NCBI GenBank assembly: GCA_026393975.1
Contig: JAPKZD010000009.1
Span: forward strand, 124,001 to 188,000
Source: Candidatus Aminicenantota bacterium
Lineage (GTDB): Bacteria > Acidobacteriota > Aminicenantia > Aminicenantales > Saccharicenantaceae
Direction of reading: 5' to 3'
Length of the DNA: 64,000 nucleotides
Under the pieces are notes generated by a model. It had not been told where the DNA came from. It saw only the letters and a list, made by a program, of their open reading frames with translations, and ran no database searches. The translations under genes were made by a program, and so were the position numbers. Positions 49,901-58,867 of the stretch are shown here, in pieces. How positions within the stretch are numbered: the stretch's first letter is position 1; each line of letters opens with the position of its first letter.

Positions 49901-51079
49901 TTGGCTGAGTTCCTCGAATTCCGCGGCGTATCCAAGCGTTTCGGGACCGTCCAGGCCGTCGACAACGTCTCCCTCGACATCAAGAAGGGCGAATTCTTCT
50001 CCCTGCTCGGGCCGAGCGGCTGCGGCAAGACGACCATGCTGCGCCTCGCCGCGGGCTTCGAGGATCCGGACGCCGGCCGCGTCTTTCTCGACGGCCGGGA
50101 CATCACCGGGCTCCCCCCGAACAAGCGCAAGGTCAACACGATCTTCCAGAGCTACGCCCTCTTCCCCCACCTGACCGTCCGCGACAACATCGCCTTCGGC
50201 CTGACCATCGCCAAGCGCCCCAAGGCGGAGATCCGGGACGAGGTCGACAGGATGCTCGAGCTCATCCGCATGGCCGACCAGGCGGCGAAAAAACCCGACC
50301 AACTCTCCGGCGGCCAAAGACAGCGCGTCGCCGTGGCCCGGGCCCTGGTCAACAAGCCCGATGTCCTCCTCCTCGACGAGCCCCTGGCCGCGCTCGACCT
50401 CAAGCTCCGGCAGAAGATGCTTATCGAGCTCGACCTCATCCACGACGAGGTCGGGATCACCTTCCTCTACGTCACCCACGACCAGGCCGAGGCCATGAGC
50501 CTGAGCGACCGGATCGCGGTCATGGACGGCGGCCGCATCGAGCAGGTCGGCGCGCCGGCGGAGATCTACGAATCGCCACGGACGAGCTTCGTCGCGGCCT
50601 TCATCGGCGACACCAACTTCCTCGAAGGCCGGGTCGAGGCCTGCCCGGACCGCGAGTACTGCCGCCTGACCATCGCCGGGCTCCCGGGGATCCTCTGCTT
50701 CAACGACAAGTCCCTCCAGCCTGGACAGCCCATCTATCTCAGCATCCGGCCGGAGAAGATCCACATCTCCCGGGAGCGGCCCGAGGAAAAGCCGCAGCGG
50801 AATTACCTCCCGGCCGTCATCGAGGACGTCATCTACCTCGGCTCTAACACGAAATACTGGGTCCGGGCTGGCGGCTACAGGATCCAGGTTTTCCGCCAGC
50901 ATGCCCGCTATTTCCTCGACGAGCAGCCCCTCCGCTGGAAGGACGAAGCCTGGATCTGGTGGCACGCCGACGACGGCTTCATGCTCGACCACTTCCGGAA
51001 ATCGGACGAGGGTCTGCTCGCCGTGCCGCCGCAGAGCGTCGGCGAACCCCTTAACGGCGGGCGCGAGAATGAGAAATAG
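49901..51079 (+). CDS. potA: Spermidine/putrescine ABC transporter ATP-binding protein PotA
   Basis: 392 residues. TTG start with GAAGGAG upstream. Walker A GPSGCGKTT (37-45), signature LSGGQRQRVAVARAL, Walker B LLLDEPLAALD, switch histidine in VTHDQAEA, and a C-terminal TOBE domain (about 240-380, ending in WHADD region). The order potA-B-C-D is complete. It powers polyamine (or another small cation) import. The stop overlaps potB by 11 bp. Confidence 0.93.
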   Translation: MAEFLEFRGVSKRFGTVQAVDNVSLDIKKGEFFSLLGPSGCGKTTMLRLAAGFEDPDAGRVFLDGRDITGLPPNKRKVNTIFQSYALFPHLTVRDNIAFGLTIAKRPKAEIRDEVDRMLELIRMADQAAKKPDQLSGGQRQRVAVARALVNKPDVLLLDEPLAALDLKLRQKMLIELDLIHDEVGITFLYVTHDQAEAMSLSDRIAVMDGGRIEQVGAPAEIYESPRTSFVAAFIGDTNFLEGRVEACPDREYCRLTIAGLPGILCFNDKSLQPGQPIYLSIRPEKIHISRERPEEKPQRNYLPAVIEDVIYLGSNTKYWVRAGGYRIQVFRQHARYFLDEQPLRWKDEAWIWWHADDGFMLDHFRKSDEGLLAVPPQSVGEPLNGGRENEK

Positions 51080-51959
51080 CGTGACGGGGGCCAAGCGGGC
51101 GCGCCGGACCGAGTGGCTGGTCTCCCTGCCCACCCTGGCCTGGCTCGGTCTGTTCATCGTCGTCCCGACCGTCCTCGTCTTCGTCATCGCCTTCCGGCCG
51201 GCCAATCCCTACGGCGGGATCGGCGGCGGCTGGACCCTGGACACCGTCCGCTCCCTGTGGACGCCGAGCTATCTGGCGATTGCCTGGCGGACGCTCTGGA
51301 TAAGCCTCCTGACGACCGCCATCTGCCTCGTCCTGGCCGTGCCCACCGGATACTCCATCGCCCGGGCCTCCGCCAAGTGGCGGAACCGGCTGCTCATGCT
51401 GGTCATCATCCCCTTCTGGACGAGCTTTCTCGTCCGCGTCTTCGCCTGGAAGTCCCTCCTCCATCCCGAAGGGTTGATCAAGAAAGCCCTTGAAGCGCTG
51501 GGGCTCGTCGGGACGACGTCGACGCTTCTCTATAACCCGACGGCCGTCGTCCTGGTCATGGTCTACACGTTCCTGCCGTTCACCATCCTGCCTATCTACG
51601 CGGCCGCGGAAAAGTTCGACTTCCGGCTGGTCGAGGCCGCCCGCGACCTCGGCGCCCGGCCCTTCCAGGCCTTCCGCCGGGTTTTCCTCCCGGGGATTCG
51701 CCGCGGACTCCTGACCGCGTTCCTCGTCGTCTTCATCCCCGCTCTGGGGTCCTACATCATCCCCGACCTCGTCGGCGGCCCGGACGGCGAGATGCTGGGG
51801 AACAAGATCGCCCAGCGGGTCTTCACCGACCGCAACCTGCCGCACGCGAGCGCCCTGTCGGCCGTCCTCGTCCTGGCCGTGCTCGCGCCCCTCATCGCCG
51901 TCCTCGCCCTCCAGCGCAAGAACAAGAAGTCCGACATCATCATGGGGGAAGCACCGTGA
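51069..51959 (+). CDS. potB: Spermidine/putrescine ABC transporter permease PotB
   Basis: 296 residues with six membrane helices. The coupling loop EAARDLGARPFQAFRRVFLPGI (EAA motif, shown in part) is clear. N-terminal helix WLVSLPTLAWLGLFIVVPT. The ATG at 51069 lies inside the end of potA, 11-bp overlap; the stop overlaps the potC start (GTGA). It pairs with PotC to form the channel. Confidence 0.93.
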   Translation: MRNSVTGAKRARRTEWLVSLPTLAWLGLFIVVPTVLVFVIAFRPANPYGGIGGGWTLDTVRSLWTPSYLAIAWRTLWISLLTTAICLVLAVPTGYSIARASAKWRNRLLMLVIIPFWTSFLVRVFAWKSLLHPEGLIKKALEALGLVGTTSTLLYNPTAVVLVMVYTFLPFTILPIYAAAEKFDFRLVEAARDLGARPFQAFRRVFLPGIRRGLLTAFLVVFIPALGSYIIPDLVGGPDGEMLGNKIAQRVFTDRNLPHASALSAVLVLAVLAPLIAVLALQRKNKKSDIIMGEAP

Positions 51960-52741
51960 GGAGGAGCCGCTTTCCGCTCGTCGTCACCGCCCTCGTCCTG
52001 GCCTTTTTCTATTTGCCCATCCTCATCCTCGTCGTCAACTCCTTCAACCCGGCCCGCTTCTCCAGCCGCTGGCAGGGTTTCTCGCTCGTCTGGTACGCCC
52101 GGCTCTTCGAGTCCCCCGAGGTCTGGCAAGCGCTGAGGAACACGCTCATCATCGCCGTTTCGGTCACGGCCGTGTCGGTCGTCCTGGGGACGGCCGCGGC
52201 CTTCGCCCTCCATCGCTACGCCGCGAGCCGGCTTCAGCGGATCCACTACACCCTGATCTACACGCCTCTCGTTGTCCCCGAGATCCTGATGGGCATCAGC
52301 CTCCTGATGTTTTTCGTCGCGGCCGGCGTCCCGCTGGGGTTGTTCACGATCTTCCTGGCCCACGTCACGTTCTGCGTCAGCTACGTGGCCATGACCGTCC
52401 TCGGCCGGCTCCAGGATTTCGACTTCTCGGTGATCGAGGCGGCCCAGGACCTCGGCGCGAGCCCGTGGCAGAGCGCCCGGAAGGTTCTCATCCCCATGCT
52501 CATGCCGGGGATCGTCGCCGGCGCCCTGCTCGCCTTCACCCTGTCGGTCGACGACTTCGTCATCACCTTCTTCGTCGCCGGGCCCGGCTCGACGACCCTG
52601 CCCCTCCGCATCTACAGCATGATCAAGTACGGCGCGCCGCCGATGATCAACGCCCTGTCGACGCTCCTCCTCACCGTCACGCTGACGACCGTCCTCCTGA
52701 GCCAGCGGCTCATCCGGTTGAAAAGCGGGAAAAACGGATGA
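51956..52741 (+). CDS. potC: Spermidine/putrescine ABC transporter permease PotC
   Basis: 261 residues, GTG start overlapping the potB stop. Six helices with the opening FYLPILILVVNSFNPARFS and the EAAQDLGASPWQSARKVLIP coupling loop. DDFVITFFVAGPG near 205 is typical for PotC-type permeases. The stop overlaps potD as ATGA. Confidence 0.94.
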   Translation: MRRSRFPLVVTALVLAFFYLPILILVVNSFNPARFSSRWQGFSLVWYARLFESPEVWQALRNTLIIAVSVTAVSVVLGTAAAFALHRYAASRLQRIHYTLIYTPLVVPEILMGISLLMFFVAAGVPLGLFTIFLAHVTFCVSYVAMTVLGRLQDFDFSVIEAAQDLGASPWQSARKVLIPMLMPGIVAGALLAFTLSVDDFVITFFVAGPGSTTLPLRIYSMIKYGAPPMINALSTLLLTVTLTTVLLSQRLIRLKSGKNG

Positions 52742-53793
52742 GAAAGAAAGGCGGAGTCTTGCGCGCGGCGACGGGCGCCATCCTGCTCGTCCCCATCCTC
52801 CTCGCGCCGGCCGGCTGCGGCAAGGCCAAGCCCGTCCTCAGCGTCTACACCTGGTCCGACTACATCAAGCCCGAGCTCGTCCGGCGCTTCGAGCGCGAAC
52901 ACGCCTGCCGGGTCGTCCTGGACACGTTCGAGTCGAACGAGGCCATGTACGCCAAACTCAAGGCCGGCGCGTCGGGCTACGACCTGCTGACGCCCTCGAG
53001 CTACATGGTCAGCCTCATGCAGAGCCAGGGCCTGCTGCGCCGTCTCGACCGGAGCCTTCTCCCCAACCTCGTCCACGTCGACCCGGACTACCTCAAGATC
53101 GCCGCGGACGCGGAGATGGACCATTCCGTCCCCTACATGATCACCAATACCGGCATCGCCTATCTCGAGGGGCGGGTCAAGGACGTTGTCCCCTCGTGGC
53201 GGATGTTCGGCCGGACCGACCTCCGCGGCCGGATGACGATGTTCAACGACATGCGCGAGACGATCGGCGCGGCGCTCAAGTGCTTGGGCCACAGCATCAA
53301 CACGACGAACGAAGCCGAGCTGGCCGAGGCAGAGACGCTCCTCCTCGAGTGGAAGAAGAACCTGGCCAAGTTCGAGAACGAGCAGTACAAGATCGGCCTG
53401 GCTTCGGGCGAGTTCCTCCTCGTCCACGCCTATAACGGGGACATTTTCCAGGTCCGCAAGGAAAACCCGGACGTCCGCTTCTTCATCCCCGAGGAAGGGA
53501 CGATCATCTCCTGCGACGACCTGGCCATCCCGGCCGACGCCCGGGAAGTCGCGTTGGCCCACGCGTTCATCAACTTCCTCCACGACCCGGCGGTCGCCGC
53601 CGAGAACACGGAGTTCATCTACTATCTTTGCCCGAACAAGGATTCCTACCCCCTGCTTCCCGCGGAGATCCGCGACAACCCGGGGATTTTTTTAAAGCCG
53701 GAGATCCGGGCCCGGAGCGAGATGATCGCCGATATCGGGGCGGCCAACGCCCTCTACGTCAAGGTCTGGGACCGCCTCAAATCCAGCCGCTGA
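52738..53793 (+). CDS. potD: Polyamine-binding lipoprotein PotD
   Basis: 351 residues. Lipoprotein signal with C27 in APAGC. The PotD/PotF fold is clear: LSVYTWSDYIKPELVRRFER, GASGYDLLTPSSYMV, SVPYMITNTGIAY, FFIPEEGTIISCDDLAIP. Aromatic and acidic residues of the polyamine pocket (W, D in TWSDY; E in PEEGT) are present. ATGA overlap with potC. It is the ligand-binding part of the complete potABCD importer. Confidence 0.93.
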   Translation: MRKKGGVLRAATGAILLVPILLAPAGCGKAKPVLSVYTWSDYIKPELVRRFEREHACRVVLDTFESNEAMYAKLKAGASGYDLLTPSSYMVSLMQSQGLLRRLDRSLLPNLVHVDPDYLKIAADAEMDHSVPYMITNTGIAYLEGRVKDVVPSWRMFGRTDLRGRMTMFNDMRETIGAALKCLGHSINTTNEAELAEAETLLLEWKKNLAKFENEQYKIGLASGEFLLVHAYNGDIFQVRKENPDVRFFIPEEGTIISCDDLAIPADAREVALAHAFINFLHDPAVAAENTEFIYYLCPNKDSYPLLPAEIRDNPGIFLKPEIRARSEMIADIGAANALYVKVWDRLKSSR

Positions 53794-53800
53794 GAAGGGG

Positions 53801-55411
53801 CTAACGCGACTCGATCCGGGCGCTCCGGATGACGACGGGCTGGAGCGGCTTGTGCATGGCCATCTTGTTGTCCGGCCCCTCCCACCTCTCCTCGACCGGG
53901 ACGACGGCGATCCTCTCGAGAACGTCGACCCCCTCGACGAGCTGGCCGAAGACCGTGTACCGGCCGTCGAGATGGGGCCGGGGCGCGACGCAGACATAGA
54001 TTTCCGAGTCGCCGCTCCATTCGTTCCCCGTCCGGCCCAGGCCCAACGTACCAAGGACATGCGGTCGGGTGTTGAATTCGGGCGGCAGCGCCGGCGCGTC
54101 GCCGCCTCCGGCCTGGATGACGTGCCCGCGGACGACACGGTAGAAGTCCTTACCGTCATAGAATCCCTTCCGGACGAGGCTCTTGAATTGGGCGACGGTC
54201 TTGGGCGCGTCGGCCTCGAAGAAGCCGAACACCATCGTCCCCATGTTTGTTTCCATAACGCAGACTTCGGACGTCCCGGGAACGGAGGCCAGGGACTGAC
54301 CTTGACGCGAAGCGCTCCCGGGGATGGTCGCGACGTAATTCCCGACCCCGACGACGATCGTCGACAGGATGAGGACGACGATCCCGGCCACGACGAGGCG
54401 GCGCGTCGGCTTCCCTGTGGCCTTCCATTCGTGGAAATAGATCCCCCACAGGCTGCTGAAGGTGATGATGAAGGCCATGTGGATCGTCCAGCTCGAGAAG
54501 TCGTACTTCCCCATCTTCGTCGTGCCCATGCCGTAGAAGAAGAACTGGAAATACCAAGTCGTCCCGGCCAGGGCCGAGAAGAGGTAGTTCGAGAGAAGAG
54601 ACGGCATCGGCGAAGCCGGGCTCGCCGGGGCCGGGGCCAGATCTGCCGGTCTGACGCGGTGATAATCCCGCCCCGACTTGTTGCGAACGCTCAGGGCCGT
54701 GCACCAGATGAAATTGGTCGTGAACCCGCCGAGCAGGGCGACGATCATGACCGGGAAATTCTGGAAAAGCGGCTTGGCCCCGCTCTGGATGGCGGCCTCG
54801 GCGATGGGCTTGCCGGCGGCGAAGGCGAAGGCCATGCAGGAGCTCATGATCCCGGCGAAAACGGCGACCCAGGCGCCCTTGGCAAAGTTGAACTCGGCGA
54901 TGGAGGCCTTCTTCTCGGCGTCGGAGAGTTCCCGTTCTTTCCTCATCCCGGCCCTGCCGCACATGGCGATACCGGTGAGGCAGACGAGGATGCCGAGGAC
55001 GACGATCCGGCCGGACGTGGTCGCGACGAGCCCGGCGATGCGGCCCTCGAAGACGGGCGGGACAAGGGTGCCGAAGACGGCGCAGAAGCCGAGGGAGAGG
55101 GCCATGCCCAGGGAGAGGCCGAGATAGCGCATGCTGAGGCCGAAAGTCAGGCCGCCGATGCCCCACATCACGCCGAAGAGATAGGTCCAAAGGAGCGTCT
55201 TGGAAGACGCGGACGTCAGGACCTTGAGAAGGTCGGGGCAGGTCAGGAAGCCCACGACCCAGGGCGCGATGATCCAGCTGAAGAACCCGCCCGTCAGCCA
55301 GTAGGTCTCCCAGGCCCAGCCGCGGACTTTTTTATACGGAATGTAAAAGCTCCCGGCGGCGAAACCGCCCAGGGCGTGAAGAAAAACCCCGAGAAAAGGA
55401 CTGGGATTCAT
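53801..55411 (-). CDS. RhaT-type sugar transporter fused to a cyclophilin peptidyl-prolyl isomerase
   Basis: 536 residues. Residues 1-370 are a ten-helix L-rhamnose/H+ symporter-like domain (GVFLHALGGFAAGSFYIPYKKV in part, GVMWGIGGLTFGLSMRYLG, FYGMGTTKMGKYDFSSWTIH). After a short Ser/Gly linker (GSASRQGQSLASVPG) residues 384-536 are a complete cyclophilin: METNMGTMVFGFFEADAPKTV, FYRVVRGHVIQAGGGD with the catalytic arginine R425 and Q433, LGLGRTGNEWSGDSEIYV and YTVFGQLVEG. One uninterrupted frame; GGAGGAGCG lies before ATG 55411. The PPIase would sit on one face of the membrane attached to the carrier. The sugar specificity is not certain. Confidence 0.9.
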   Translation of the reverse strand: MNPSPFLGVFLHALGGFAAGSFYIPYKKVRGWAWETYWLTGGFFSWIIAPWVVGFLTCPDLLKVLTSASSKTLLWTYLFGVMWGIGGLTFGLSMRYLGLSLGMALSLGFCAVFGTLVPPVFEGRIAGLVATTSGRIVVLGILVCLTGIAMCGRAGMRKERELSDAEKKASIAEFNFAKGAWVAVFAGIMSSCMAFAFAAGKPIAEAAIQSGAKPLFQNFPVMIVALLGGFTTNFIWCTALSVRNKSGRDYHRVRPADLAPAPASPASPMPSLLSNYLFSALAGTTWYFQFFFYGMGTTKMGKYDFSSWTIHMAFIITFSSLWGIYFHEWKATGKPTRRLVVAGIVVLILSTIVVGVGNYVATIPGSASRQGQSLASVPGTSEVCVMETNMGTMVFGFFEADAPKTVAQFKSLVRKGFYDGKDFYRVVRGHVIQAGGGDAPALPPEFNTRPHVLGTLGLGRTGNEWSGDSEIYVCVAPRPHLDGRYTVFGQLVEGVDVLERIAVVPVEERWEGPDNKMAMHKPLQPVVIRSARIESR

Positions 55412-55470
55412 CGCTCCTCCATGAGTCCCGGAATATATCTTGGGCGTTGGGCGAAGTCAATCACAGGAAA

Positions 55471-55483
55471 GTTTGACCCCTTC
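55471..55483. repeat. Solo half of the GGGGTCAAAC repeat
   Basis: GTTTGACCCCTTC, identical over 13 bp to the right arm of the element at 44751-44857, with similar flanking bases (AA before, T-rich after). There is no partner arm within the gap. Confidence 0.5.
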
Positions 55484-55540
55484 TTCGTTTTTTATTAGGA
55501 TACCTCCCGTATCTATGATCGCTACGGGAAAGGCGGCCTC

Positions 55541-56845
55541 ATGCTGAAGAAACACCCCCGCGCCCTGGCCTTCATCTTCTTCACCGAGATGTGGGAACGC
55601 GTGGGCTTCTACACGCTCATGGCCATCCTCGTCCTCTACATGGACAAGGTCCTGGGGTGGCCCGACGCCCGCAAGGGTGATTATTTTGGGCTCTTCCTAG
55701 GCCTCTGCTATTTCGTCCCGCTCCTCGGCGGCTGGCTCGGCGACAAGGTCTTCGGACAGATCAGGACCGTCCGGGCCGGCGTGTTCCTCATGGCCTTCGG
55801 CTACGTCGGCCTGGCCGTGTCCGGACCCGGCCGGGTGACCACGTTCTACGTCGGGCTCCTCCTCATCGCCTTGGGCACGGGCATCTTTAAGGTCAACATG
55901 GCCGTCCTCGTCGGCAACCTCTACGCCGACAAGGCCCAGCTCAAGGACGCCGGGTACAACATTTTCTACATGGGCGTCAACTTGGGGGCCATGGTCGCGC
56001 CTATCATCGCCACGGTCAACAATGCCGTCTTCCACAGCTACAACCTGTCCTTCTGGATTGCCGCCGGGGGAATGGTCTTCGCCCTGATTATCTTCCGCGC
56101 CGGCGAGCCGCACCTCCGGCCCATGGACAGCCGCTTGGGGACAGGCGGAACGGCCGCGCTGAAAACCGCCGAAGGGGCCGCCCCCGCTGCCGTCCGCGCG
56201 ACCATGGAAAAGCAGGAGGAACGCCAGCGCATCGCCACCCTGGTCATCCTCTTTCTCATCGTCATCTTTTTCTGGGTCGCCTTCTACCAGAACTTCTTCG
56301 GCCTGACCCTTTTCGCCGAGCGCTCGACCATCGTCCTGAGCTGGCTCCGGCCCGAGACCTACCAGTTCTTTGAGCCGTTCTTCATCCTCGCCCTGACCCC
56401 GCTCCTCCTCTCCCTCTTCGGCCGGTTGAGCCTTAAGGGAAAGGAGCCCTCGACGCCGGTCAAGATCCTCCTGGGCATGATCATCATGAGCCTGGCCATG
56501 ATCGTCATGGTCTGCGCCTCTCTCGCCGGCGGGAACCGGGACCAGAACATCATGTCGCCGGCCTGGCTCATCGGGACCTACTTTTTCGTCACCATGGCCG
56601 AGATCCTTATCTCGCCCATGGGCCAGTCGTTCGTTTCCAAGGTCGCCCCGCCGAGGATCGCCGGGCTGATGATGGGCGGCTGGTTCGCGGCGACCGCGGC
56701 CGGGAGCTACGGCAGCGGCATGCTGGGCAAGTCTTACAGCCGGCTCGCCCACCACGAGTTCTTCCTCCTCCTCGTGGCCCTCATGGCCGTGGCCGCGGTC
56801 CTGGTCATGGTCTTTCTCAAGAAGCTCAACCGCTTCTCAACTTGA
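55541..56845 (+). CDS. POT-family proton-coupled peptide transporter
   Basis: 434 residues, about 12 helices. The POT signature FFTEMWERVGFYTLMAILVLYM (here in part; ExxER in EMWER, proton/peptide site) opens helix 1, and GGWLGDKVFGQIRTV follows helix 2; FNIFYMGVNLGA-type motif is seen as YNIFYMGVNLGAMVAP. It imports di- and tripeptides. AAAGGCGG precedes the ATG. The next gene, an M24 peptidase, follows 16 bp on, so import and hydrolysis of peptides appear linked. Confidence 0.93.
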   Translation: MLKKHPRALAFIFFTEMWERVGFYTLMAILVLYMDKVLGWPDARKGDYFGLFLGLCYFVPLLGGWLGDKVFGQIRTVRAGVFLMAFGYVGLAVSGPGRVTTFYVGLLLIALGTGIFKVNMAVLVGNLYADKAQLKDAGYNIFYMGVNLGAMVAPIIATVNNAVFHSYNLSFWIAAGGMVFALIIFRAGEPHLRPMDSRLGTGGTAALKTAEGAAPAAVRATMEKQEERQRIATLVILFLIVIFFWVAFYQNFFGLTLFAERSTIVLSWLRPETYQFFEPFFILALTPLLLSLFGRLSLKGKEPSTPVKILLGMIIMSLAMIVMVCASLAGGNRDQNIMSPAWLIGTYFFVTMAEILISPMGQSFVSKVAPPRIAGLMMGGWFAATAAGSYGSGMLGKSYSRLAHHEFFLLLVALMAVAAVLVMVFLKKLNRFST

Positions 56846-56861
56846 TCACCGGAGGACGCAC

Positions 56862-58046
56862 ATGACGCTCATCCAGGAAAAAGTCAAACAGGCCACCGAA
56901 CTCCTTCAGGAGTTCGGTGTTGACTGCTGGATCACCTTCACCCGCGAGAGCGAGATCTGCGGCGACCCGACGCTCGTCTTCCTCGCCCCGGGACACGTCA
57001 CCTGGCACTCGGCCTTCATCGTCGGCGCCGACGGCCGGACGCGGGCCATCGTCGGCCTCTACGACAAGAAGGGCGTCGAGGAAACAGGCGCCTACGACAC
57101 GGTCGTCGGCTACGTCACCGGGATCAAGGAGCCGCTCCTCGAGTACTTGAAGGAGATAAACCCGCGGACGATCGCTATAAACTACTCCAAGACGAGCGAA
57201 ATTTGCGACGGCCTGACCCACGGCATGTTCCTGACACTCCACGAGTTCCTCTCCGAAGCCGGCATGGCCGACCGTCTCCTCTCCGCCGAGAAGATCGTCT
57301 CGGCCCTCCGCGAACGGAAATCCGCAGCCGAGGTCGGATGGATGAAGCAGGCCGTGCGGGCGACCGAGGAGATCTTCGACCTTGTCGGCCGGTTCATCGC
57401 GCCGGGAAAGACGGAAAACGAGATCGCCGCCTTCATCCTGGGCGAGGCCGAACGGCGGAAGCTCCCCACGGCCTGGGGTCCGGCGACCTGCCCGGCCGTC
57501 TTCACCGGACCGGACACGGCCCAGGCCCACTACTCGCCGACGGGCCGCGTCGTCGAGCCCGGCCACGTCCTCAACATGGACTTCGGGGTCAAGGTCGAGG
57601 GCTACTGTTCGGACATGCAAAGGACGTTTTACGTTCTCAAGCCCGGCGAAACGGCGGCCCCCGAGGACGTCATGAAGGGCTTCCGGACGATCGTCCGGGC
57701 CGTCGAGGAGTCGAAGAAGGCCATGAAGCCGGGCATCGCGGGGTTCGAGATCGATGCCGTCGCCCGGTCAATCATCGTCGGGGCGGGCTATGCCGAATAC
57801 CCGCATGCGCTCGGCCACCAAGTCGGCCGTTACGCGCATGACGGAACGGCCCTGCTCGGGCCCAAATGGGAAAAATACGCCCAGAAGCCCTTCCAGAAGC
57901 TCGAGGAGGGCATGGTTTTCACCATCGAGCCGCGCCTGACCGTTCCCGGCAGGGGCGTCGTCACCATTGAAGAAATGGTCGTCGTCACCAAAGACGGCGC
58001 CGACTGGATGGGCCGGCCGCAGAAGGACATCTTCCTCGTCAAGTGA
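56862..58046 (+). CDS. M24-family aminopeptidase P / Xaa-Pro dipeptidase-like enzyme
   Basis: 394 residues. An N-terminal creatinase-like domain (1-150) precedes the pita-bread fold. The five metal ligands are in order: D in LNMDFG (about 239), D in YCSDMQRTF, H in ALGHQVG, E in FTIEPR and E in TIEEMVV. It cleaves an N-terminal residue before proline in the cytoplasm (no signal peptide). CGGAGGACGCAC precedes the ATG. It is likely co-transcribed with the peptide transporter and the following membrane protein. Confidence 0.93.
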   Translation: MTLIQEKVKQATELLQEFGVDCWITFTRESEICGDPTLVFLAPGHVTWHSAFIVGADGRTRAIVGLYDKKGVEETGAYDTVVGYVTGIKEPLLEYLKEINPRTIAINYSKTSEICDGLTHGMFLTLHEFLSEAGMADRLLSAEKIVSALRERKSAAEVGWMKQAVRATEEIFDLVGRFIAPGKTENEIAAFILGEAERRKLPTAWGPATCPAVFTGPDTAQAHYSPTGRVVEPGHVLNMDFGVKVEGYCSDMQRTFYVLKPGETAAPEDVMKGFRTIVRAVEESKKAMKPGIAGFEIDAVARSIIVGAGYAEYPHALGHQVGRYAHDGTALLGPKWEKYAQKPFQKLEEGMVFTIEPRLTVPGRGVVTIEEMVVVTKDGADWMGRPQKDIFLVK

Positions 58047-58053
58047 GGTCGTC

Positions 58054-58797
58054 TTGCAGAGAGAGAAAGCGCTGAGACTTCGGCGGCTGGCGAAGGTCAT
58101 CCTCCCGATCGCGGCCATCGCCTTCGCCGCCTCCTTTTTCATGCGCAACCGGCTGCCGGACAAAAGCCTGATCCACGAATCGCTCCTCCAGAACCCCATC
58201 CAAACGAAAGACGATGTTCCCGAGCCGTTCGAGGTCACGCGCAAGGACGTCACCTACACGGTCACGCCCCTTTTCAGCTACGAACTCTGGGGGATGGTCG
58301 TCTCCTATCATCACTCCGGGTCCTTCGTCGACCTCTCCCACAAACTGTGGAACGATTACATCAACGTCAAGGACGTCTGTGTCATTTGGGGGAAAAACGT
58401 CGAGACCGGCGTCTACAAGCGGATGACGTTCCTGAACCGCGATTTCACCTGCTTCTACCGCTACCCCGACCGGGAGACGGGCGAGCTCTTCACCGAGGAC
58501 TGCCTGTCCAACAACCACCTGCTCCCGGCCGACCCGCTCGTCGCCGATGCCGTCCTGAAGGCGCGCAAGGGCGACCAAGTCCGCTTCAAGGGCTGGCTCG
58601 TGTCCTACGGCCAGAAGGGCACGCCTTACTCGCGCGGTTCGAGCACGGTCCGCGATGACCGGGGCAACGGCGCCTGCGAGGTCGTCTACGTCACGGAATT
58701 CGAGATCCTCCGGGAGGCCAACGCCGCATGGCGCAAGCTCTACAAGCTCTCCCTGGTCCTCATCGGGCTTTCTCTCGCGGCACTTTTCTTGTTGTGA
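58054..58797 (+). CDS. Conserved hypothetical membrane-anchored protein
   Basis: 247 residues with one N-terminal and one C-terminal membrane helix (about 15-30 and 232-247) and a 190-residue soluble domain between. Well-defined motifs: YELWGMVVSYHHSGSF, LSHKLWNDYINVKDVCVIWG, and CLSNNHLLP. I recall similar unnamed proteins in deltaproteobacteria, but know of no function. TTG start with GAGG upstream, only 7 bp after the M24 gene stop. A cysteine in DFTCFYRY and one in DVCVIW are present. Confidence 0.72.
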   Translation: MQREKALRLRRLAKVILPIAAIAFAASFFMRNRLPDKSLIHESLLQNPIQTKDDVPEPFEVTRKDVTYTVTPLFSYELWGMVVSYHHSGSFVDLSHKLWNDYINVKDVCVIWGKNVETGVYKRMTFLNRDFTCFYRYPDRETGELFTEDCLSNNHLLPADPLVADAVLKARKGDQVRFKGWLVSYGQKGTPYSRGSSTVRDDRGNGACEVVYVTEFEILREANAAWRKLYKLSLVLIGLSLAALFLL

Positions 58798-58867
58798 AGG
58801 GCACGGCCACGTTTCCCTGTGACGCTATACTGGATGGTATAAAGGACCGAAACCTCAAGGAAGGTTG

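Noticed and set aside
49739-51205. N-terminal extension of the serine hydrolase frame upstream of 49738
   Set aside because: The extension is antisense to potA, and the signal peptide plus AAGGAG site begin at 49738.
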